64,000 bases of DNA from Parietichytrium sp. I65-24A (lineage: Eukaryota; Sar; Bigyra; Thraustochytrida; Thraustochytriidae). The notes beneath the pieces were generated by a model. The model ran no database searches and was not told the DNA's origin. It was given only the letters and a program-made list of their open reading frames with translations. Both the position numbers and the translations under genes were made by a program. The stretch is taken from the NCBI GenBank assembly GCA_012862575.1, contig BLSF01000037.1:1-64000 (forward strand). Direction: 5' to 3'. Below are positions 29,621 through 38,852 of this stretch, piece by piece (position 1 is the stretch's first letter; each line of letters begins with the position of its first letter).

Positions 29621-32263
29621 ATGCCGGCGCTGGAGTTTAATACGGATCAGGCCGAGGCGCTGGACCATTCGGAGCTGCTGAACAAATGCTCCGACTTCTT
29701 GTCCAACTCGGAGTCGAATGAAGTGTACCGCGATCGCATAGAGCAGATGGTGGAAACCAGAATCTTCAGACTGCTTGTCGACATGAACGACCTGAGGCAG
29801 TACGACACGGAGCTTACAAATCTGTTGTTGAAAAATCCTGTCCCGCTCATCAGGGCTTTCCAGGAGGCCATACAGAATCTCACTCTCAGCGAGCACCCAG
29901 ACAAGGAGTTGCGAGACGAAAACGTGGACTTTCAGGTGGGCTTCACGGGAAGTTTCGGAGCACACCACGTTTCGCCTCGGGCGCTGAGTTCAAAATTGCT
30001 GGGACAACTTGTCTGTCTGGAGGGAATCGTCACGAAGATGTCCATCGTTCGCCCAAAACTAGTCACCGCGGCTCAGTATTGCCCGACGACAAACAAGCAC
30101 CACTTCCAGTCTTTCCGAGATTGGAGTAATCTCGACGGACTCCCAACCTCGTCGACTATCGCCAAGACTGACAAAGAATCGAATCTATTGGAAATGGACT
30201 ATGGATACTGTTCGTACAAAAACACGCAAGCGCTCACTATACAGGAGATGCCTGAAAGGTCTCCTCTTGGCCAACTTCCTCGGTCTGTAGAAGTGCTCCT
30301 TGAGCACGATTTGGTAGATTCTGCAAAACCCGGTGATCGAGTCATCATTGTTGGACTGTTTCGCGCCAGAGCGCGTTTCCCCACCGGATTGTTTTATGAT
30401 AGTAGAATCATCGCAAATTCTGTACAGACCATTGGCAAGGAGGTTCAAGGCATTGTAATGACCCATAGTGACCTTCAAAACATCCGCAAGCTGGCTCAGG
30501 AGGAGGACGTCTTTCAGGTACTCGCGCGGTCCCTTGCGCCCTCCATTTACGGCCACGAATATATCAAGCAGAGCCTCTTGTTGATGCTCCTGGGAGGCAT
30601 GGAAAAGAATCTGGAGAACGGTACACATCTGCGTGGCGACATCAACATACTCATGGTGGGCGACCCTTCCACTGCCAAGTCACAGCTATTGCGATTTGTT
30701 CTCGGGATCGCGCCCCTGGCCGTTTCGACCACCGGCCGGGGATCCACTGGTGTTGGTCTGACAGCGGCGGTGACTCAAGACCCAGAGACGCGCGAGAGAC
30801 GTCTTGAAGCTGGTGCGATGGTTCTTGCAGATCGTGGTGTAGTGTGCATTGACGAGTTTGACAAAATGGGTGACGCTGATCGCGTGGCTATTCACGAGGT
30901 TATGGAGCAACAGACGGTCACGATTGCCAAAGCAGGTATACATGCCACGTTGAATGCTCGTTGTTCTGTCGTTGCAGCTGCGAACCCAATTTATGGACAG
31001 TACGACAAAGACTCTCCCCCGCAGAGAAATGTCAACCTTCCAGACTCTCTGCTATCCCGTTTCGACCTCTTGTTCATCGTGTTGGACAATCTCAATCCCG
31101 AACACGACCGCAATATATCTGAGCACATCCTCCGCATTCATCGCTATCAGCGTCCTGGCCTGGAAGGCGTTCCCTTCTCCACTGCCTCAGGCGGAGGGTT
31201 CAGTTCTCTGGCCATCGAGGAAGAGGATGAGCGCGAAGACATGACTGCCCCAATGCACCAAAAGTTCAACCCGCTCTTGCATGGTGGCTTCGCATCCACA
31301 AATGGTCAAAGAAACGAGCTCCTGCATCCTGAGTTCATCCGAAAATATGTGCACTATGCCAAGAGCCGGATCAAGCCGGTTCTGACCGAGGAAGCATGTG
31401 AATTTATTGACAGAGAGTACGCAGCTTTACGGCAAGAGCAAGAGATGAAAACACTTCCAGTCACGGCACGTCAGTTGGAGTCGCTAATTCGTTTGGCGAC
31501 GGCGCACGCGAAAGCGCGCCTTTCGCCACATGTGGAAACAATCGATACCGAATGCGCAGTCCGCATCATGCGTTTTGCTCTGTACCATGATACTGCCGGG
31601 ACAGATGACAATCGCGGTAGCCATGGCGACGAGGCAATGGCTGATTCAAGTGGTGAAGAGGACGATGACAGCGATCTTGGTCCTCCTTCACCTGGTGCTA
31701 GGGTTGCATTGAACGCGGACGACTTGGACGACTCGAGCAGCAGTGACGACGACGATGATGATAACGATGGCCAGTCTAGGCGCCGCAAGCCGTCATCTCA
31801 AGCAAAACGAAAGTCACACAAACGCAAGTCATCTCCTTCCAATCCACAATCGAAAACAGGCTCAAAGAAGATTCGAAAGAGGCTCAAGAAGAGCAAAGCC
31901 GCCCTGCAAGACTCTGACTCCGACGAGGATGATATTGACTCCGTCGTGGGTCGCGACACTGGTGTTGCCGATAATCTGCCCCCGGCTGGAGACGAAGATC
32001 GGAGTGAAGCTGCCGAGGATGGCCCGATAGAATTGAGCCAGCAACGAACAGCCCTCCTTGTCGGGGTCTTGAATCGCTTGTTCGATGAGCAGCGCTCCGA
32101 AGAAATGGAGCTCACTGCCCTTCAAGATGCTCTTGACGAAGAAGTTCTGGTCTCAGGGCGCAGAGAGAAGGCTTTCTCGAGTAAAGAAGTAGACGCCATA
32201 CTCCAAGAGCTCGAGACAGCGAACAAAGTGATGTACCGTGACGGTCTCATAACTCGCATCTAA
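29621..32263 (+). CDS. MCM3: DNA replication licensing factor MCM3
   Basis: 880 aa, single exon, ATG at 29621. The N-terminal domain carries MCM3-specific sequence: LVCLEGIVTKMSIVRPKL, then LTIQEMPERSPLGQLPRSVEVLLEHDLVD and KPGDRVIIVG. The AAA+ module has Walker A GDPSTAKSQLLRF, Walker B VCIDEFDKM, the MCM sensor loop and the arginine finger SLLSRFDLLF. MCM3 is one of six subunits of the replicative helicase, loaded at origins in the nucleus. After the AAA+ domain a long acidic Ser/Asp linker (SSSDDDDDDND) and a Lys/Arg-rich stretch (KRKSHKRKSS, KKIRKRLKKSK) look like a nuclear localisation signal region. A winged-helix-like C-terminal domain of about 75 residues (ALLVGVLNRLFDEQ...VMYRDGLITRI) ends the protein. 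The catalytic motifs are complete. Confidence 0.97.
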   Translation: MPALEFNTDQAEALDHSELLNKCSDFLSNSESNEVYRDRIEQMVETRIFRLLVDMNDLRQYDTELTNLLLKNPVPLIRAFQEAIQNLTLSEHPDKELRDENVDFQVGFTGSFGAHHVSPRALSSKLLGQLVCLEGIVTKMSIVRPKLVTAAQYCPTTNKHHFQSFRDWSNLDGLPTSSTIAKTDKESNLLEMDYGYCSYKNTQALTIQEMPERSPLGQLPRSVEVLLEHDLVDSAKPGDRVIIVGLFRARARFPTGLFYDSRIIANSVQTIGKEVQGIVMTHSDLQNIRKLAQEEDVFQVLARSLAPSIYGHEYIKQSLLLMLLGGMEKNLENGTHLRGDINILMVGDPSTAKSQLLRFVLGIAPLAVSTTGRGSTGVGLTAAVTQDPETRERRLEAGAMVLADRGVVCIDEFDKMGDADRVAIHEVMEQQTVTIAKAGIHATLNARCSVVAAANPIYGQYDKDSPPQRNVNLPDSLLSRFDLLFIVLDNLNPEHDRNISEHILRIHRYQRPGLEGVPFSTASGGGFSSLAIEEEDEREDMTAPMHQKFNPLLHGGFASTNGQRNELLHPEFIRKYVHYAKSRIKPVLTEEACEFIDREYAALRQEQEMKTLPVTARQLESLIRLATAHAKARLSPHVETIDTECAVRIMRFALYHDTAGTDDNRGSHGDEAMADSSGEEDDDSDLGPPSPGARVALNADDLDDSSSSDDDDDDNDGQSRRRKPSSQAKRKSHKRKSSPSNPQSKTGSKKIRKRLKKSKAALQDSDSDEDDIDSVVGRDTGVADNLPPAGDEDRSEAAEDGPIELSQQRTALLVGVLNRLFDEQRSEEMELTALQDALDEEVLVSGRREKAFSSKEVDAILQELETANKVMYRDGLITRI

Positions 32264-32712
32264 AACAAAGACATACTTGGAGTTTTGTCAGTGTCTTGTC
32301 GGAAAATGCCGTCCAAAATGTACTGTAAATCTTCTTTTTTTTTTTTTTTTTTAATAGCTTTCCTGCAAGAAAAGTTATTTTTAGAATTGCATGCTTAAAA
32401 TGCTTGAATCCTCGAAATACGTTTAGCGCAAAGTTCAGAAAACATTCTTTCTTGTTCGCGCAGTCGCAAGCGTCAAAGGAGAGTTTGTAACAGCAAAGAG
32501 GTGGGGAGAGAAAATAGACATGAAAATTGTATGGTGTGGTGAAGTGAGCAAATAGCAAAGCCAGACGATCCCTCAGACCGCAAGGTCGTTAAGATCAGTT
32601 CGTTCCAAGCAAAAGTTCCGTTCAACGAGAGTTCCAATCTCGCGTCGGCTCAGGATTAAGTAGGCAATTTGCTTGAATGTCTCGCAAGCGCACAGAATAG
32701 AGGCAGTTGCCA
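32264..32712. other. Convergent spacer with T tract
   Basis: Between the 3' ends of MCM3 and the TKL kinase. It holds a poly-T tract at 32334-32352 and no gene. Confidence 0.5.
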
Positions 32713-33771
32713 CTACTTTTTGTTGCCAATGGAAACCCGTAATTGTTCAAAGCTATCAAAGTCTCCGCTCACCTCGCTCACGTGAGACGTTTCTCGCATG
32801 GATCCCAGAATTCTCGTCAGGGCAAGTCTAATGTTTTTGAATTCCGGGCGCTTCTCTGCATCTTGTTCCCAGCATCGCTCGATCAGCTTCATGCATTGCT
32901 TTGGACAGCCGCTCAGCGGAACCTGAAGCCGCTTTCCTTCTTTCACAAAGTCACGAATGTCTCTAGGGTCCCAGCTCGCAAAAGGCACAGTCCCTGTGAT
33001 CATTTCCCAAAGCAACATTCCGAATGCGTACACGTCGACTTTCTTGCTGAAGACCTTATTCAGCAAGAGTTCAGGGGCCATGTAAGCAGGAGTGCCAGCG
33101 GTTGTGACATTTGTGCTCACAAGGCCAAAATCGCAGAGCTTGACGGTCATATCATGAGTGAGGAGAACGTTGTTTGGCTTGATATCGCGATGGATAATTG
33201 CCGGGGAAAGCCCGTGCAAGTACTCTAATGCAGACGCAGTTTGGCATGCCAAATCAACTAGCGTGCGCTCCGAAGGGGGATTGCGGACGTTGTGGATGAC
33301 GTCAAAAAGAGTGCTTTCGCAAAGCTCCATCACCATGCACAAATTCGGAGGTCGCACACTTGCACCGAATAGCTTGACTATGTTCGGGTGATCGACGGCA
33401 CTCATCACGTAGAGCTCGTCCATGAACTCTTGCTTGACTTCATCGCTTGCACGTGGGTCAAACTTTGTCGCCATGGCAGAGGCCAAAAACAATTTTAAGA
33501 CGAGTCAGCACACATCCGTTCCTTCACTCTTTAGGGAGCCTGCACTTACGAGTGTCTTGAGCGCCACCTTTTTGCGCTTCCACGTGCCTTCGTAGACCAG
33601 AGCAAACCCTCCTCCTCCGATCTGCTCCCCGAGGCGAACATCCGACATATCAATCTCCTCCCATTGCCCGCTGCTGTCCGGAGACTTTCCTTCCTTCCTG
33701 TCATGGATGGACATCCCTGCCATTCCCTCCTCCACATCGGCGTCGTCGTCGTACGCGTGTTTCTGCTCCAT
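32713..33771 (-). CDS. Tyrosine-kinase-like (TKL/MLK-type) protein kinase, one intron
   Basis: Exon 1 is 33771-33550 (ATG at 33771) and exon 2 is 33462-32713, giving 323 aa. The intron of 87 nt (33463-33549) starts GTAAGT, ends AAAG and is phase 0. Splicing restores the kinase fold between KRKKVALKTL and FDPRASDEVKQEF. Motifs in order: Gly loop GEQIGGGGFALVYEG, the ATP-binding Lys in VALK, HRDIKPNNVLL, DFGLVS, APELL (in TPAYMAPELL), DVYAFGMLLWEM and RCWEQDAEKRPEF, the last typical of TKL kinases. A short acidic N-terminus precedes the kinase domain, and little follows it, so regulation must come from elsewhere. The substrate is unknown. Its start is divergent from the EF-hand protein gene. 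Confidence 0.9.
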
Positions 33772-34698
33772 CTCCTCGGTCCCCAATATTAGATGCCTCC
33801 CCTGATCTCCTTCTCGATCGCGCGTATCACCGGCGCAGCGCAAGCGACGAAAGCTTTGTTTTCTTTTGCGAAGGCACTCAACACTCGAGGACCCGGCTTC
33901 TGCTTTGTGTGCGAGCCGTGGCCTACCACGTTAGACAGCTAGACCAGAGTGTGCCGTTGCGTACCGAGTGAGCGAAGAATGAACTATCTATTTGCAGGGA
34001 TAAGATATATCAATACAACTTGCTGTGTTCATATTTTTTTTTTCATTGAATCTGAATGTAGCTTGCATTCCATTCAATCGAAAACTTCGACTTTCTCGGA
34101 GCTCCGAAAAACAACACTCAGGACTCTCAGGACTGAAGTAACCCAGGCAGCGCTCACATTTTGTCCACACTCTCGCATGCACACATTTTTTCCCCCAGAG
34201 CCGTTGAGCGAACAACTGTTTGATCTCTATCAGCCGCATTACAAATCCTAACGAGGAAATGGAGCAAAATCGAGATTGCGAATTGCGGCTTCTTTCTCGC
34301 TATTTATTCGTCTGAGCCAATGCGGCTTTTTTCTCTTCATCCGTCTGAGCCTGTATGACAAAGTCACAAACTTACAAAGTTAGAAACAGAATGAGGATGA
34401 CACCGCATTTGGTCTCTCAACTTTGCATCGAAAAACCGCTTTGCATGTGGCGACCAACTTGGAGGTAGCTTGACTTCCGTTGTGTACCTGCCCGCCAGAA
34501 CCTTGAGGAAGAATTACCGGTACATCATTCATCTTGAAATCAATCAAAGCGCCCAGCGATCCCACTTTCCAAAGAAAAGAATAATGAGTGATTGAGAGTT
34601 CATGAGTGAACGAGTGCACTCTTCCGCGAACAGCTGAATGCTCGTAACGTCCATCCCTCTATCCCTATCCCTCTGCCCCTCTTTGCAATCTCACCGCC
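33772..34698. other. Divergent promoter region, TKL kinase and EF-hand genes
   Basis: About 0.9 kb with no gene. It should contain promoters for both flanking genes. A T-rich run lies at about 34033-34045. Confidence 0.45.
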
Positions 34699-34788
34699 AT
34701 GGATGGTCTGAGGGACGCGGGCGACAGGCACGTATACAACACATTCAGCAAGCTCGCCGGACGGGAGCCCGCAAGAAGGTCCCGGTAG
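34699..34788 (+). other. Upstream ORF before the EF-hand gene
   Basis: An ATG in strong context (CCGCCATGG) opens a 29-codon ORF (MDGLRDAGDRHVYNTF...) that ends at TAG 34786-34788, 84 nt before the main ATG. A second minimal ORF, ATG CAG TAG at 34864-34872, abuts the main ATG directly. Both would limit or regulate initiation if the transcript starts upstream. Alternatively the first is part of an exon whose join I could not find in frame. Confidence 0.4.
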
Positions 34789-34872
34789 TGTTTCGCACGT
34801 GGCGTCCGGGGTGCCCGGGTCGAAGAAGGTTGGAACTCCGCCGTTCTGGCGGCGAGGAATGTCATGCAGTAG

Positions 34873-37800
34873 ATGGGAAAGGTGTACTCGGCCGAGCTGC
34901 GCAAGCAGGAAGAAGAGCTGCAGCAGTATGGCGTGGTGAGCGAGCAGACACGGATGCGCGCCAGCAGCGCGTGGGTGCCGGACCTGACGTCGTATGACTT
35001 TTTGCAAGAGTTTCTGAGGTGGGAGGGACTCAGCTTCAAGGAGCTGCAGCGACTGCACAGTGAGTGGCGCAAGATGGGCAGCCCTGCGGGAGTCAACAAG
35101 GAGGCGTACGAATACCTCATGCGCGAAGCCCGCGTTTTGGTGCGGAACCCGAAATTCGACAAGCGAACAGAAGACGCGGAAGAGGATGACGGGAGGCCAG
35201 AAGTCAAGTTCAAGCTCTCTAAGGAGGAGACCGGGAAGATGGAGCTGCTTCATCAGTTTTTCGCCTTTCGAGACAAGCAGCTCAAACTTGCAGGGACCAA
35301 CTTATCCAAAACGGCGGCGGCAAAGATCAGCTTTCTCGATGTCCTGTCAGGGATGGCAATCATCTCGAAGTCCACACTGGAGCAAAAGTCGGGCTTCATT
35401 TTTGGGCTCTTCGATTTCGAGCGCAAACGGCACCTGAGCAGCGACGAGGTGACGGCATCGTTCTTGTCTGCGATGAGAGGCTTTTCAACAATCAAAGGTG
35501 TTCCGATGCCCGACTCAACTGGGATAGAGTGGCTTTTTGAAAGGAGCTTTCTGAGATTCATGCGTGGTGCGCGGAAAGCCAAAAATCTTGAGCTGGACGT
35601 CGAAAAGGGGTTTTCCCTGGATGACTTTGTCTCTTGGTGCAAAAGCGAGGCAGCAGTGGAGACCCTTCTTGTGGGAGGCTCTACAGTTGGATCAGGCAGC
35701 GCTGCCGCATTTGCTGATCGGAAAAAAGCTGAGCAGAAAAAGCTTTTGACGAAAATCGCAAGGCTTGAGAATATGCTGGAACTTATGGGTGAGCCAACGT
35801 TTGCACCAGGCAGGCTGCACAAGCTTTTGGATAAGGGGGAGCTCTTTGCAGCGCTGGCCAAGGTACAGTCTCGTCGAAGTGCCGAGAACCAGCGAGCTGA
35901 GAGTGAGGATTGCACACCGAGGTCCGACTTGAGTGACAACGATGGAGAGAATGGAGACGCGGAATACGGCGATGATGAATACCTTGAGGAATTTGAAAAG
36001 CGATTGCTGCAAGGCGCTGAGATTGATGCACACGAGCCGGCAATCGACGGCGAGGGTGGTAACACTCGGCAAGCCATCGAAGAGAGCGAGGGCGAGCCGC
36101 ATTTAGACGGGTCTGAAGAGCGCCCGGTGGCGAGGCGGAAGGCTGGGGTTTTATCCCTTGCAATTTACAGGATAGTGCAGCCGCTGGCAAAATGTCAACC
36201 CACTACCAAACAACTTCAAGATGAAATGTACCGTGGGCTGTCGCCGGAACAGTTTAGTGACATGGACCCCAAACAAAAGTCTGAATGGGCAGATAGCACG
36301 AGGGTGTTAATCTTCCTCACCGAGTGTGCCGAACGAACGTTTCCCAGTGTAGTGCTGCCACCTTACCGCCTGCCAGCGTTAGTGAATCTGGCCCAACGTT
36401 GCGGAGTGTACTCGTTTGATTCTGCCCTGGGCTCAACACAAGACGATGTGCTGTACAAGGGTATCAGGCTTCCGGTTCTTCTGCAGTGGGTTCGAACTTG
36501 GCCGCTTAATTCTGAGATCTTGCAAAAGTCGTCCAGCGGCCAGTACTGGGCATGGGCGCGTGTGCTTGTTCCTGCTGCGTCTGCCATGTGGCAGCTTGTT
36601 TGGGTGACCTTTTCGGGTTTACTCTACTCTCTAGCCTTGGCATCATTAAGTGCTCTTTGGATCCCAAAACCTGGCGCGTTGCCCAAACAGGCCCACATTC
36701 GGCGAAGCGCTCGTACAAAAGTGTCTGTCACAGTCGGGGAACGGGAAAGAAACGAGACGCGCTGGGCGCTTCACGGCTCTCTGTCGTACGTCAAGTCGGG
36801 TTCTTCAATCGCTCGGGTAATTGAATTTGATGCCCTACCAGAGACACTGAGAAGAGTGAAACCCTTGCCAAGAGTGACTCACGCTCTGACGCATCAGAGC
36901 ACTTCATTCTCCTTAGGGGTGGACGACCCAGAGGAGATCAACGAACCGGATGGCGATGAAAGCGACGGTGAAGATCTTTCCCAACTGGACTACGAAAAGT
37001 CTCTGGTGGCAGCAAGTGCGCTTTTGCAAAAGGGCAAGGAGCTGTACAAGGCAGTATTTCATACCCTCCCTGCGCCCCAGCGCGGAAGTCTTGCCAAGGC
37101 AAACCTCAAAGAGAAGGAGAGCGTTGGCGCATATCTATTAATTGACTTCTCCACGTCACCTTCGACCCAAAAAACAGACACGAGCTTGACAGCCTTTAAA
37201 TTGCGGGTCTTGTTTGCTCACGAGCTTGTGCAAGGCTGGTGCCAAGGTTTGTTACGAGGTGTGCATGTGACTGAATTTTGCGAATTTGTGGGCAGCCCTC
37301 GCATTCTTAGGCTCGTACTTTTCATAGACGAAGCTCTTTCGACAGGCTTTGCAAGCAAAGTGTTTCACGAGCTGTCCCATGTCAACAAGCTTATCGTGTC
37401 CGGGAAGGTTGGCTCTGAGGCAGAAGACGTTTTGAGCTGCGCGTGGGACGGGGCGGACGAGGCATTGTGGAATCTTGATCAGCAGGACGAATTGTTTGAT
37501 TTCAAAGAACTGATTCATCACGCCAAAGAGCTCGACCGCAAAGCTCATCTAGCCCGGCGCCCAAGAAGGTTTGCGTTTGACTCGTCCCTGATGGAGAAGC
37601 TTGGAGTTGCCGGGTCTGCAATTGAAAGTGGGCTAACAGTCCATGATTTGAGGTCAAACATGGAAAACTCAAAAACCCTCAAGCATCACGTGAGGAGGAC
37701 GCGGCGTGAAATAGACCGAATAGAACGACACCAGGTGAAACAAAAGTCGTTGACCGAATTTGGGCTCACGTGCGTGGAGAAAATTCTGGAAATGTTTGAC

Positions 37801-38733
37801 TTGGATAAGGACAACGCGCTGAACTGGCACGAGATGAACGAGCTACTCAAGCGTCTCGGCGAGAACGTTCAGTTTGAGTCCGAGGAAAGCATGCGGCTAG
37901 CCTTTGCTGAGGACGGAATTCCTCTGGACGAGGCAAACCGTGTGGTGCTGAAGACTTTGGCGCTAGCCTACACTTCAGCACCATACCAGGATCTTGGACG
38001 GGACTTGGGGAAACTCGGGGTGCAGTATAGCTCATTTGCCAAAGTGCCCGTGCAATTCGATTTGGAAGTCGACTCCCCCGTCGACGGACGGCAAAAACAA
38101 GAACCGGCTGGGATGTCTATAGGCGCACTGGCAAACCTTGTGTTCGGAGTTAAGGATGGAAGCTGGTTTAAAGAAGGAAAGGAAACGGTGTGGAGGCAAT
38201 TGGCGGGAGACACGGAGGTATCATACAAGTTTTCTCACTTGGCAGACTTTTGGAACAAGCACCGCAGCCTCATGGAGAAGGTGTTGCCTGAGCAGTGGCT
38301 TGCTTTTACGGAAAGAGTGGCTTTTGAGCAGTGTTTCGCTCGCAACTCTGTAAGCGACCTCGTGGCAATGGCACAGTCTTTCCTTCTCGCTTTTCGTCGT
38401 GCGCAAGATGGCTGCCTCGATGACGAAGTGGAGGACGAAGACGACGAAGCAGAGGTTGAGGATATGGAGGGTCACGAGGCTAGTGGCGATGAAATCGGCT
38501 CCGACCCAGACGGTGGCCAAAGCGAAGGTCTCCCTCAAGCTCCTATGGATCTTAGACAGCGCGAGGTTTTAAAGATGATCAACCATTTGCTCCAAATTGC
38601 TCGCTACGGTATATGTGGAGTCAAAGCTGCAAGTCTTCGTTTCGCCTCCGAAGAATGCGTCTCAGTAGAGCTCGACAATTTTGATTGGATAAAGTGGATA
38701 CTTGAAACAGATAACGCGGATGAAAACCACTGA
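34873..38733 (+). CDS. Very large EF-hand protein with central hydrophobic hairpin
   Basis: 1286 aa, single exon, ATG at 34873. An N-terminal coiled and helical region precedes a degenerate EF hand at about 181-192 (DFERKRHLSSDE), within a recoverin/calcineurin-B-like context (SGFIFGLFDFE). Acidic linkers follow (about 350-420). A hydrophobic double helix at about 555-600 (WARVLVPAASAMWQLVWVTF, SGLLYSLALASLSALW) could insert in a membrane. A second, canonical EF loop lies at about 976-987 (DLDKDNALNWHE). The C-terminus has an Asp/Glu-rich tract before a short ordered end. Ca2+-responsive scaffold or membrane function is inferred only from the EF hands. I recognise no enzyme domain and cannot name a family. 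Two upstream ORFs precede the start. It is convergent with the cyclase gene (119 bp apart). Confidence 0.75.
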   Translation: MGKVYSAELRKQEEELQQYGVVSEQTRMRASSAWVPDLTSYDFLQEFLRWEGLSFKELQRLHSEWRKMGSPAGVNKEAYEYLMREARVLVRNPKFDKRTEDAEEDDGRPEVKFKLSKEETGKMELLHQFFAFRDKQLKLAGTNLSKTAAAKISFLDVLSGMAIISKSTLEQKSGFIFGLFDFERKRHLSSDEVTASFLSAMRGFSTIKGVPMPDSTGIEWLFERSFLRFMRGARKAKNLELDVEKGFSLDDFVSWCKSEAAVETLLVGGSTVGSGSAAAFADRKKAEQKKLLTKIARLENMLELMGEPTFAPGRLHKLLDKGELFAALAKVQSRRSAENQRAESEDCTPRSDLSDNDGENGDAEYGDDEYLEEFEKRLLQGAEIDAHEPAIDGEGGNTRQAIEESEGEPHLDGSEERPVARRKAGVLSLAIYRIVQPLAKCQPTTKQLQDEMYRGLSPEQFSDMDPKQKSEWADSTRVLIFLTECAERTFPSVVLPPYRLPALVNLAQRCGVYSFDSALGSTQDDVLYKGIRLPVLLQWVRTWPLNSEILQKSSSGQYWAWARVLVPAASAMWQLVWVTFSGLLYSLALASLSALWIPKPGALPKQAHIRRSARTKVSVTVGERERNETRWALHGSLSYVKSGSSIARVIEFDALPETLRRVKPLPRVTHALTHQSTSFSLGVDDPEEINEPDGDESDGEDLSQLDYEKSLVAASALLQKGKELYKAVFHTLPAPQRGSLAKANLKEKESVGAYLLIDFSTSPSTQKTDTSLTAFKLRVLFAHELVQGWCQGLLRGVHVTEFCEFVGSPRILRLVLFIDEALSTGFASKVFHELSHVNKLIVSGKVGSEAEDVLSCAWDGADEALWNLDQQDELFDFKELIHHAKELDRKAHLARRPRRFAFDSSLMEKLGVAGSAIESGLTVHDLRSNMENSKTLKHHVRRTRREIDRIERHQVKQKSLTEFGLTCVEKILEMFDLDKDNALNWHEMNELLKRLGENVQFESEESMRLAFAEDGIPLDEANRVVLKTLALAYTSAPYQDLGRDLGKLGVQYSSFAKVPVQFDLEVDSPVDGRQKQEPAGMSIGALANLVFGVKDGSWFKEGKETVWRQLAGDTEVSYKFSHLADFWNKHRSLMEKVLPEQWLAFTERVAFEQCFARNSVSDLVAMAQSFLLAFRRAQDGCLDDEVEDEDDEAEVEDMEGHEASGDEIGSDPDGGQSEGLPQAPMDLRQREVLKMINHLLQIARYGICGVKAASLRFASEECVSVELDNFDWIKWILETDNADENH

Positions 38734-38852
38734 TCTTTACTTGACGAATCGTAATTGTGAATAGTAGCAGACATCGAGCGATACATCGAGTTTGCGTTTC
38801 GCTCACTGTGTAAAAAGAATAATTTAGTGTCGGCTTTTACGTTTTCTTGGAG

